From Chaetoderma sp. LZ-2023a (Eukaryota; Mollusca; Caudofoveata; Chaetodermatida; Chaetodermatidae): 64,000 nucleotides of DNA. The notes below the pieces were generated by a model that did not search any database, was not told where the DNA came from, and was given only the letters and a program-made list of their open reading frames with translations. Where the stretch lies: positions 30,238,289 to 30,302,288 of the forward strand of contig CM067363.1 in the NCBI GenBank assembly GCA_034401795.1, read 5' to 3'. Shown piece by piece: positions 39,180 through 49,800 of this stretch (the stretch's first letter is position 1; the number at the start of each line of letters is the position of its first letter). The position numbers and the translations under genes were made by a program.

Positions 39180-40684
39180 TAGCAGTTACCAGCGACGGGT
39201 CTCCTACAACAGGAGGAATTTACAGAGCAAGAAGAAGTCCAGGGAATAACAGGGAAACTATGGACAATTGCTAGCAACATGTACACAGATATAACATCAG
39301 CTGTCAAATGGAGTGGTAACATTTCCAAAACAATCACTGAGAACCAAGGAATCAGACAGGGTGGTGAAACATCCGCTATCTATTTAACAGCCGCAGTAAT
39401 CCATTACTAAGAAAATATGAAGATCATCCAGCTGGATTCAGAATTGGAAATATTTCAACATGTGCTGTCATGTGTGCAGATGATCGTGCTCTGATGGCTA
39501 CCACTCCAACTTCAATACAACTTCTTACCAATAAAGCACAGATAGACGCAGCTAATGAATTCTACCTCTTCAGCAGTACTAAAATAAAACACATGGCAAT
39601 GAGAAGTACAAAAGCAGCATCCATATTACTCAATGGTGAACAGCTCGGTAATACAAAGGAAGAGACATATCTCAGAGTAGTTAGAACATCAGATGCCAGT
39701 AACACGCGCACAATAGAGGCTAAAATTGGATCCTCAAGAAAGGCACCATATTCACTCATGGGAGCAGGCCTACATGGATTAAATAGTTTGAACCCATTAA
39801 TCTCAAAACAGCTCTATGACATCCATGTGACCCCCATTCTTCTACATGGTCTTGAGTGACTTATACTCACTCAGACTGAACTTGAAAAGCTGGAGAATTT
39901 CTATTGGTCACAACTGAAAGCAATTCAGCATCTGCCAGTTTCAACTGCAAATACAGCTAACTACATACTCTTAGGAACACTACCACTTGAGGAAGAGCTG
40001 CACAAAAGAATACTAAACTTCTTCATACAAATGTCACATCGTCAAAATTTTGTTGGAAGAGAGGTTTTAGAAAGGCAATTGGCTGTGAAACTACCATCAT
40101 CCAATAGCTGGACTGTAAAGCTAAAGAAAATCATTCAGCAGTATGAACTACCTTCTGCATACTTCCTTCTAGAAAACACCCCTACTAAGGCAACATGGAA
40201 GAAGACAGTCACGTCAAATGTAAACAACTACTGGGAAAACAAACTAAAGGACGAAGCTGCAAATAAAAGCACTCTACAGTACTTGAACATGGATACCTAT
40301 AAGATCGGTGTACCACACATAGCATGGAGAAGCTGTGAGACAGATAAAACCTCAATCTACAAAGCTACAGTGAAAGTAAGACTACTCATGCAGAGATATC
40401 ATCTCTTCAGAGGCCCAACCAGGAACAGAGGAGGAGCAGTAAAATGTCAGCTATGCAGCCATCACAGAGAAGATCTGCAGCACTTCCTTATCGACTGCCA
40501 AGAGCTAGAGCATATCAGACAGCCATATCTCATAAAAATACGAAAACTACTAAAGCGACTCAACATCAGCATGAACAGTGAGCACTATATGCAGGCTATT
40601 CTAGATACTAACAAGCTATCAGACACCAATCTAGAAACATTCGAAAAAAATTATCAAGAGAACTCTGCTACAGTCTACACTTAA
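39180..40684 (+). pseudogene. LINE reverse transcriptase (palm to C-terminus), frameshifted
   Basis: 39200-39410 encodes ITENQGIRQGG (RT motif with the conserved GxRQG). 39470-39859 has MCADDRALMATTP (the xADD catalytic motif) and FSSTKIKHMAM. After a stop at 39857, 40031-40684 encodes the C-terminal region with KCQLCSHHREDLQHFLIDCQ (CxxC..H..C). Several stops and frame changes. The fingers region and endonuclease were not found. Confidence 0.75.
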
Positions 40685-42183
40685 AACGTTAAGTGGTTAA
40701 TGCTGAAAGGCGAAATTCAATTCAATTCAAGTAAACTTTATTTGCCTATTTATAGTATTACTTACAAAATGCATATAGGTGGCCCATCAAAGGCAGAGCC
40801 TATGCGGTGATGGGCCCTTACATATAACATTTATATCGTCAAGTCACAGGCATTTGAAGTTTACCTGCCTATTTCATATTATTAGCATATTTCATATACT
40901 ACTATATATATAATACACAAGATGGTCAACGGAGATCACGGAAACATGCATGAACAAAAACAGAGCAAAAATCTTAGTTCTAAGCCCTAAGTTCTACAGT
41001 ACTTGAACGTGGATACCTATAAGATCGGTGTACCACACATAGCATCGAGAAGCTGCGAGACAGATAAAACCTCAATCTACAAAGCTACAGTGAAAGTAAG
41101 ACTACTCATGCAGAGATATCATCTCTTCAGAGGCCCAACCAGGAACAGAGGAGGAGCAGTAAAATGTCAGCTATGCAGCCATCACAGAGAAGATCTGCAG
41201 CACTTCCTTATCGACTGCCAAGAGCTAGAGCATATCAGACAGCCATATCTAATAAAAATACGAAAACTACTAAAGCGACTCAACATCAGCATAAACAGTG
41301 AGCACTATATGCAGGCTATTCTAGATGCTAACAAGCTATCAGACACCAATCTACAAAACATTCGAAAAATTATCAAGAGAACTCCGCTACAGTCTACACT
41401 TAAAACGTTCATCACTTGTGAACACATCATCTGTTGGAACTCTGTTAACCCATTAAAATCAGTCTAAAAGACTCTACTGAACTACACATTTAAAGTCACA
41501 ACACATGACAAATCCTGCGGTTTGAACATTGACATTCGACGAAAATTCAATGGTCAATTCCTTGTGCATAGATCTATATACCTATCGCGATGTGTACAGT
41601 TAACCTGATATGTACAGTTAAAGTTATAATATAATAGAAACTACTCCGTCACTGAGGTTCGCCTAAAGGATTCTGAAGCCCTGGATCATGTTCGAGAGGC
41701 GGTATCTACACAACAAGAAGAAGAAAGCCAAAATATAAACCAGAAAATGGCGTTTATTAACAAAATGTTTGTCGTTTTCATTAATGCTAAGGTGAAAGTG
41801 CATCTGTAATATCATGTTTAAAGTTTTATATAAGTCATTCTTAAATAATATCATCTATGTATCCAGTTTGTGTACCTATTACCAGTTTTCGTTAATGGTT
41901 AATGCTGAAAGGCGAAATTCAATGCAAGTAAACTTTATTTGCCTATTTATAGTATTACTTACAAAATGCATATAGGTGGCCCATCAAAGGCAGGGCCTAT
42001 GCGGTGACGGGCCCTTACATATAACATTTATATTGTCTAGTCACAGGCATTTGAAGTTTACCCGCCTATTTCATATTATTAGCATATTTCATATACTACT
42101 ATATATATAATACACAAGGTGGTCAACGGAGATCACGGAAACACGCATGAACAAAAACAGAGCAAAAATCTTAGTTCTAAGCC
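40275..42183 (+). repeat. Tandem duplication of the LINE 3' region
   Basis: Copy 1 is 40275-40988 and copy 2 is 40995-42183, >95% alike by eye in shared parts. Offset is 720 bp up to the sequence ending TCTACACTTAAAACGTT and 1202 bp from GGTTAATGCTGAAAGG onward. Copy 1 therefore lacks about 480 bp present in copy 2 (41410-41890). Both end at CTTAGTTCTAAGCC. Confidence 0.85.
41003..41467 (+). pseudogene. LINE C-terminal fragment, second copy
   Basis: Repeats the coding part of 40283-40684, including KCQLCSHHREDLQHFLIDCQ. It reads on to FITCEHIICWNSVNPLKSV and a stop, giving the true C-terminus that copy 1 lost. Confidence 0.8.
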
Positions 42184-42339
42184 TCTCCGTTCGGGATGAT
42201 GGCGGTGTATCGTGTCCGTTATATCTGTCTAACACATCGACGTTGGTTTTGCATCGCTGCTACAAATTATATTAACTTTATTACATTTTTTTTAAAGTGA
42301 ATTGTAAATGTTTCAGATGACGGGTGTGGCTGGCCAGGC

Positions 42340-42897
42340 GTGGTACTCGCCTATCTCGCCTGGTCTGGTGGTCAGACATGGGGTGCCGTTGGCGCCCGTG
42401 TTTGGCCACGGTTCTTCACGGGTACGCACGGTTTTCCGGCACTGGTGGATAAAGCTCTGGTACACCATGATGAAGTCCTGTCCCTATGTGATGAGAGGCT
42501 GAGGGCAGCAATGAGTGCTGTCAACCACTCTTATCGCCTTCTTCAGTCGGTGTGGGCTGAAGCGGGGGCAGGCCACCCTGTGCCACCTGTGGCGCTTTCA
42601 TGCGTTAATGACAGCCTGGTGCTGTCTATGGACGCATTGGCAAGGGTGCAAGCGTGTGTGATGAAGTCCAGGAGGCAGATGGTCCTTGACCATATGCGTC
42701 CAGCTACTGCCGTCAGGGAGCGTCTTCTTGGGACGCCCCTTACAGGCCCTAGCATCTTTGGTGGCCAAGCGCGGGCCATCTTAGAGGACACGGCCAGCAT
42801 CACGCAGAATCGGTTGGCGGTTAATCTGCAGCTAGAGCTAGTACGTCAAGCACACGCACTAGGCTGTAACCAAGCCGCTAACTGGGCAACCTTCTAA
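42340..42897 (+). CDS. DIRS gag-like protein
   Basis: 185 residues, Ala/Leu-rich helical, with GPSIFGGQARAILEDTASI near the end, in the position of the DIRS gag-like ORF. A Lys/Ser/Pro-rich stretch follows (42900-43100) in other frames, so the true ORF may have been longer. Call rests mainly on position. Confidence 0.55.
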   Translation: MVLAYLAWSGGQTWGAVGARVWPRFFTGTHGFPALVDKALVHHDEVLSLCDERLRAAMSAVNHSYRLLQSVWAEAGAGHPVPPVALSCVNDSLVLSMDALARVQACVMKSRRQMVLDHMRPATAVRERLLGTPLTGPSIFGGQARAILEDTASITQNRLAVNLQLELVRQAHALGCNQAANWATF

Positions 42898-43162
42898 GAA
42901 GCAGAAAAAGCATAAAAGCAAGGCGAAAGCTAAGCCTAGTGCTGCTTCTGCTTCTACTGGGTCTTTTCAGCCACCTCCAGCGAAGAAGGCCAAGAAGGTT
43001 GTGGAGGCCCCTACCCTCCCCAATGTTGCTCCTGATCGCCCGAGAGGCGGGAAGGGGAAGGGTAAGTCCTCAAAGGGTGGAAAGAAGGGAGCGGATCGTA
43101 CCTGAGGGTACGAGGGCTCCCTTCGTATCTGCCTGGACTGCACCTGTGTAACAGGAACAGCG

Positions 43163-45093
43163 GTGCCAGTTAGACCGGCCAAGCCTAGACCAAAATGGTT
43201 CTCACTCTCTTGTCAAGAGAGGGGGGGGGAGCGGATCGCGAGCCAGACACCCCCATTAGGCGTCAATGTGTCTATAGTGGGTGGAAGGCGTTTCGTAGAG
43301 GCTTGGCGAGGTGTGACATCAGACAGTCTGGTCCTGGGATGGTTATCCCAGGGGTACATGCCGGAGTGGTGGGATTTTCCACCACAGAATCTGTCTTTGG
43401 CACCTGTCTGGACACCCGTACCAAGGGAACCAGACAAGTTAGAAGCCATTCAAAACGAAGTGTCAGGTTTGCTTCTGAAGGGAGCAATAAAACCAGGAAA
43501 CCGGAACACTCCAGGCTTCTATTCAAACATGTTCCTTGTCCCCAAGAGCACAGGGGGATGGAGACCCGTACTCAATCTCAGGCCATTAAATTGGTTTATC
43601 CATACACCTCGGTTTCAGATGGAAACTCTGAGGTCGGTAATGGTAGGATTGAGGAAGGGAATGTGGTGTGTATCGATCGATCTGAAAGATGCATATTTCC
43701 ACATTCCAATGAACAGGAGTTGTCACAGGTTTCTGAGATTTGCGTTTCAGAATCAAGTATGGGAGTTCATAGTCCTCCCATTCGGCCTGTCGAGTGTGTC
43801 CTTGTGGTGACAATGTATCTCAGAAAAGAGAACGTGGCGCTTCACACCTACATAGACGATTGGCTGATCAAAGCAGACACATCAGCCAGGTTGGAGGTGG
43901 ATACTGCTCTGACTCTGAGGTTACTTTCAGATCTAGGCTGGGTAGTCAACAAGGAGAAATCCGAGTTGACACCCACTCAACAGTTCGTTTATTTAGGGAT
44001 GCGATTCGATCTCGAGGAGGGCAGGGTTTACCCGTCAGAGCCCAGAGTGGTGTCTCTGTTAGCCATCCTCAAGAGTTTTCGATTGGGAAACCACATTCAG
44101 GCGAGGCGGTTTCTTCAGATGCTTGGCATGATGGTCTCCATGGAGCAGGTAATCCTGTACGCTGCTCTGATTCGAAGACCTATCCAGTTATATCTGATGT
44201 CTCTGTGGAAACAGAGAACAGAAACCCTGTCAAAGCTGGTGCCAGTTTTGGAGCCAATAATGTCGCATCTTGCATGGTGGAAAAAGCGTCAGAATCTCCT
44301 AGTAGGGTTTCGCTGCACCTACCCCACCCCCAGCTGTCCGTGTACACAGATGCATTGCTGGAGGGATGGGGGGGCCTGCCTGGGAGAACACCAGGTCTCG
44401 GGCACATGGACTCTCCAAGAGAGCCAGCTGCATATCAATCTGTTGGAAATGATGGCAGTGGAACTGGCATTGGAAAAGTTTCTTCCAAAAGTCAGGGGCA
44501 AGGCGATATTGATATGGTCGGACAACTCGACGGTAGTATCATACATAAATCGCCAAGGCGGGACCAAGTCACCCACACTATGTATCAAAGTGTGGCACTT
44601 GATTCAATGGTGCAGGAATTACTCGGTTGTTTTGAAAGCAGCTCACATTCCTGGGCGATTGAATATTCTGGCGGATGCTTTGTCTCGGAGACAGAGAATT
44701 CTGCCAACAGAATGGTCTCTCAACCCTCCAGTTCTTCACAGGATCTTCGAGCATTGGGGCAAACCCAACGTGGACTTGTTCGCCACAAAGGAAAATGCTC
44801 AAATCATGACTTATGTCTCTCCGATAAGCTGGAGAGGGATGCACGCTTACGTGTACCCACCCACCATTCTTCTACCGAAGATATTGGTGAAGATCAGGGA
44901 GGAACCGTGCCTGGTCCTGCTAATAGCGGCATTTTGGCCCAGCAGGGCGTGGTTCACGGATCTTCTAGATCTGCTGGTGGAAAATCCAGTGCGTAGATGT
45001 TATCAAACAACGTTCCACGTCGGAGGGCTTTTCTCGACAAGCTGCAGATTTCATCGCAGCTGCGAGAAGGAGGTCAACCTTCAAGTCATATAA
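43163..45093 (+). pseudogene. DIRS reverse transcriptase-RNase H, frameshifted
   Basis: Frame A (43163-43810): WWDFPPQNLSLAPVW, FYSNMFLVPKSTGGWRPVLN, CVSIDLKDAYFHIPMNRS and VLPFGLSSV (RT motifs). A short deletion near 43795 shifts to frame B (to 45093): TYIDDWLIKA (catalytic DD), QQFVYLGMRFDL, LIWSDNSTVVSYINRQGG and RLNILADALSRRQ (RNase H). VYTDALLEGWGG, the RNase H start, sits in a third frame between a C-run (44333) and a G-run (44366), so two more indels are present. The C-terminal HWGKPNVDLFATKENAQ and PSRAWFTDLLDLL are characteristic of DIRS. Confidence 0.85.
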
Positions 45094-46005
45094 CAACAAA
45101 GTTAACAGATTTGCAGACTGGTGTGAAGGAAAGGGTATTGATACCTTTCAATCCACTATTCAGCAAATAGCAGACTTTCTCTGTGAGCTGTTCTTTTCAG
45201 GACTAGTTCCTGTCACAATTGCTGGATACAAGTCAGCTTTGGCATCAGTTATCCCTTGTCTAGCCAACAGGGATAGTGCAGAGGTGACCCAGTTGAATGT
45301 GATGGTGAAGGGAATGAGCAATCTCCGACCGAGATAACCGGTAGTCATTCCAGCCTGGAGTCCATCTTTAGTGCTTAATGTACTGGCCAAGCACCCTTTC
45401 GAACCGTTACGTTCGGCTAGTCTAAAGCATTTGACTCTAAAGGCGGTCTTTCTATTGGCAGCTTCCTCAGCTAGAAGGCGCAGTGAGATCCATGCACTTT
45501 CAGCAGAGAGGGACCGATTTATTGTCTCCGGAGAGGGTCTGCGTCTACTGCCAAGAGCAGAGTTTATGTCAAAGAATCAATCGTCGAGATATCCTGGCAA
45601 ACCGATCATTATACCGAAACTAACTAGGTTTGATCGTGATGCCAGGGTCTGGTGCCCAGTCCATGCTTTGACTAAGTACAAAAAACGGACAGACTCGTTA
45701 CGGTCGAATGATAGACATCTGTGGATCTGCCATAAGGAGCCATATGGCGCCGCATCCATGGATTCTATCTCTCGTTGGGTAGTCGAATGCATTCAGACTA
45801 CCCATGAGATTGTGACTGGGCACAATGTGCAAGGGCACACAATGTTAGAGGAATAGCCGCCTCGACCACCCTTTACAATGGTGTTCCGTTAGAGGACATC
45901 ATAGCTGTTGCACAATGGCACTGTGAGTCCTCTTTCATGGATTACTATATGAGGGATGTGTCAGACTCCGCCAATCCACTCGCTTTAGCTGTTTTGAAAC
46001 GATAG
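44999..46005 (+). pseudogene. DIRS tyrosine recombinase, one stop and one frameshift
   Basis: Overlaps the end of the RT-RNase H. Encodes FIAAARRRSTFKSYNNKVNR then FADWC (N-terminal SAM-like domain), a stop at 45335-45337, then in the same frame FLLAASSARRRSEIHALS (catalytic Arg region). After a frame change near 45840 come NVRGIAAS and VAQWHCESSFMDYYMRDV (HxxR-type region and catalytic Tyr). The enzyme would integrate a circular DNA copy; this copy is inactive. Confidence 0.8.
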
Positions 46006-46760
46006 TTATACGACCACACTGCTCTTCTCCTTTTTTTGGCATTTGTAAGAAAGATTTAAGAAGCAGACATGGTCGAGCGAGAGGATGTCAACCAGATTGT
46101 GTCACTGATGGCTGGACGAGTGGATGGTTGGAGGCTCCACGTCTGAAACCCAAATATCATGAGGTAATTCAAGATTGAGAGTTTTTTGTATTATGTTTAT
46201 ATATCATGTTCATTCATCTTATATATTCATGCTCATTCCCAGGCTAATATATTCAAAGAGCAGTTAACCCTCTTGGCATATTTATGTTTCAGGCGAGATG
46301 CATGTTCGTGAGTTCTCTCCCTTTTCTTAGGAGAAAAAAGGGGGTGGGGCGCAGTGATGCAAATGTGATTCGGTTCCATTAACTTGATGGTCCTTTTAGG
46401 TCTCCATTAATCAAGTTTACGTCTAGCTCTTTCTCCAAGAGGCATAAGTAGCAATTGATGGCTTGCCCCTTCCCACCAGGTTACTGTCAAAATCGGAGGC
46501 AAGCCATGGGTATCTCTTGTTTGGTGGCTATGCAAACAATATGAGCTTCATGGCAAACGGGTACTCGGCAGTTGGGAGCCGGGTACCCGGTTCCAGGAGT
46601 CGGTAAAGCTTACTAAGTCTATAGTCCTAGGGCCCAGCTATCCAGGCTAGCTGTATCAGAAGTAATAGAATGGTGAGTATTGTTAGATCTCGGAGAAAGG
46701 GAAATTGAAATTTCCTTCAATGTACTGCAATATGTTATTTTTTTGCTTTATGTGTTTCAG

Positions 46761-46888
46761 CCATTAATAATAAGTTCTGCTAGATTGAGCAGGTATTTCA
46801 GTGTATCAGTAATAAACCAGCAGGAACTGACATTGACATCAGAAAACAATGGCATTCGCAGAATTTGTCTTAACAATCCATCAAAACG
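46761..46888 (+). CDS. ECHDC3: ECHDC3 exon a (N-terminal part)
   Basis: Acceptor TTTATGTGTTTCAG, donor GTACGC. Encodes [20 protein letters not shown] then [20 protein letters not shown], phase 0 to 2. The Arg/Ser-rich start with RYFS fits a mitochondrial presequence end. No in-frame ATG in the exon, so another 5' exon is needed. Confidence 0.85.
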
Positions 46889-49800
46889 GTACGCACATGA
46901 TTTGTCACTTAACTGTCTACTGCTGCAAGCCACCAGACAATAATTGCAATGGGGCATAACTGGACCTGCTGAATATTTTGAAAACAATTTGACTGAAAGT
47001 TGTTGGTGGCTAAAGCCATAAACAACTTTCAGTCAAATTGTTTTCAAAATATTCTGCATATCCAAAGTTTAGAAAATGTAGTGTGCAGAAATTCAGCATG
47101 CCGAGACAGGAACTGATGTCCCAGCATTATGTATATGTTATATTGTAACCATCTAGACAGCAAGTTTCAAGATAAACAATACAGACAGGTAACCTGTTGA
47201 ATATTTTGAAACTAATTAGGGTTGTTGGCAACAACTCCGTGTCAAATTAGTTTTAGTGCTTGAAGGATTTTATGGTGGTTGGCTCCAAAGACTCTAATCA
47301 AAATTTTGACATGTTCATGTTTTTGTATTGACACCGGGGGGTTTGGTCTTGTGGAGTTTTCCTGCACAGATTTCAATGCAGCAGCCAGGTAACAGGTGAA
47401 GAGCACAGGGGATAGACCATCTCCCTGTGGGAAGCCGATTGATGTCTCAAACTCTACAGACTTCACTGACTTGACTCATACTCTCAGCTTGGTGTCTGCA
47501 AGCAGTAGTCTCACTAGTCATAGCTCATCTTCATTAAAACATATATCTCCTCTTAAACTACTTAGTGGATTTTAACCAAATTTTACTAGAAGGATGTTAT
47601 GGTGGTAGGCTTCAGAACTTCTATTCAGAATTTTGATTGGTCAATTTGTTCTGGCAATCATCTTGGATTTTCAGAAATATTTCCAAAAATCCTTCAAATA
47701 AAATGTTACTCCTCCTTAATCAATGGACGATTTCAAGAAAATTTGAGTGGAACGATCTTAGTGTGGTACACTTCAACACTTCTAATGATAATTTGGATTG
47801 ATCAATCTATTTGGTGGCCATCTTGTTTCTAAGTTTAAAGGATCATGTCCTTTTAAAGTTGTTGAAATGCTAATGGTCCAGTGAGCGTCACAGCCCCTTG
47901 GGCCTCTTGTTTTAGCTCAGAACGCATGCGCACAGTCACAGAGGCACACACACGCACATGAGGCCGCGTTTCCACAGAACCTCACGCCTCACGGCTCACG
48001 CCTCACGTCTCACCCATCACATCTCACGGCTCACGTTTCACGTCCGTTTCCATTAACAGGTTCACGTTTCATTTCGGACTACGTTTTTGTAGCAAGAAGA
48101 TGGATTCTTCTGACGAAGAAACGTTCGCACTAATGCTACTGTTAAAATGCCAGCAACGGAAACGAAAACGAAAATTAAATAAGCGTTCCATGTAGTGTCG
48201 TGAGCATTATTTATTACGCCTATATAGTAAAATCTACACGAAGGTCCACCTCTATATAAAGGCCACTTTTGCTAATTCCCGAGTCCATTGCAACACTACA
48301 TTCGAACCTCGATACAAAGACCACCTGACCATAAAGGTGTATTTTTATATGCCGACATAAGTAAAATATGAAATTACCTGTATCAGGACAAAGATTTTAA
48401 ATGATCTCTATACAGGCTCTACTACGGTTTCACCTCATGTTTAATGAACATGTACATTCATTGACTTGGGCGTGAGGCATGAATCGAAAGTTAACGTGAC
48501 ATGAGTCGGCCTATGGAAACCGCCGTATTGGTGTTCGTATGTTTATTTCTCCATTCACGTGTGGGACGTGAGGCGTGAGGTTCTGTGGAAACGCAGCCTG
48601 AGAGTATTATAATTTCCAAATGTGCACAATATATTTTAGTACATCTATTAGGATTGCGCGATTACGTGATTAATTTGAAATTCATGATTATTTTTTAAAT
48701 CGTGATTTTATATGATTAAATATTAAATAATCCAATAATCGTGAATGATTCTGCAGCATTGAATATTTCAAAACCTACATTTTAATTACTCTAATGCGAT
48801 CGGCCCGGTCACGGAAATGTACATTTTGCTCAGCGAATGCATGTTCATTTGCAGGCCAAGAGCAGACTGTTTTTGAAAATGTATCACTGGAATGACTGGC
48901 TCGAGAATCGAGCCAGGCATTCCAGTGACACATTTTCAAAAATTGTCTTCTCTTGGCCTGCAAATGGAATTTTGCAACACCATTGCAGCTTTCGTCATTG
49001 ATGTTTCTTTGCTGTTATAACTGGGTAATTAGTACTCATTCTGATTAACCGAGTAATCGCAATTAATATTATTAAATAATCGATCATGATTACTGAAAGG
49101 AATAATCGCGCAAGCCTAACAGCTATATATAGTATAATATGTACATGTACTGGTCAGTCATCTTTCTGGCTAATCTGATGTTCTAATTATGTTTGCTTAT
49201 AGAAATGCATTATCCCTTGAGATGCTGAACTGTCTTTATGAAGATCTGACACGCGTTTCACCTGACCTACGCGTCATCATCCTAGCTGCCAATGGTGCTG
49301 TTTTCTCTGCAGGTCATGACCTTCGTCAGTTGGTGAGTATGTCCATATCTAACATGTCAGTTGGTGAGTATGTCCATATCTAACTCGTCAGTTGGTACGT
49401 ATGTCCATACCTAACATATCAGTTGGTGAGTATGTCCATATCTAACTCGTCAGTTGGTGAGTATGTCCATATCTAACATGTCAGTTGGTGAGTATGTCCA
49501 TATCTATCATGTCATTCGGTGAGTATGTCCATATCTAGCATGTCAGTTGGTGAGTATGTCCATATCTAGCATGTCAGTTGGTGAGTATGTCCATATCTAA
49601 CTCGTCAGTTGGTGAGTATGTCCATATCTAACATGTCAGTTGGTGAGTATGTCCATATCTAACTCGTCAGTTGGTGAGTATGTCCGTCTCTTACATATCA
49701 GTTGGTGACTGGTTGTCTCTTGCAGGAGTGAGCTCTCAGTAGTGTTTAGCACTCAGGACTACTTAATTGTCTCACCAGGCAATAATTTGAATGATAAAAA

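Larger units (their letters stand above)
42185..46640 (+). mobile_element. DIRS-type tyrosine-recombinase retrotransposon
   Basis: Order gag, RT-RNase H, tyrosine recombinase on one strand with no LTRs and no DDE integrase: the DIRS1 architecture. Ends are approximate: the left limit is where the LINE duplication stops, the right limit is before the ECHDC3 exon at 46761. TTTGCATCGCTGC near the left end and GCAGTGATGCAAA at about 46350 are near-complementary, which would fit the internal complementary region of DIRS, but this was not proven. Confidence 0.8.

Noticed and set aside
43794..44996. 400-codon plus-strand frame
   Set aside because: A shadow frame of the DIRS RT-RNase H; only its short VYTDALLEGWGG stretch is real, because of local indels.
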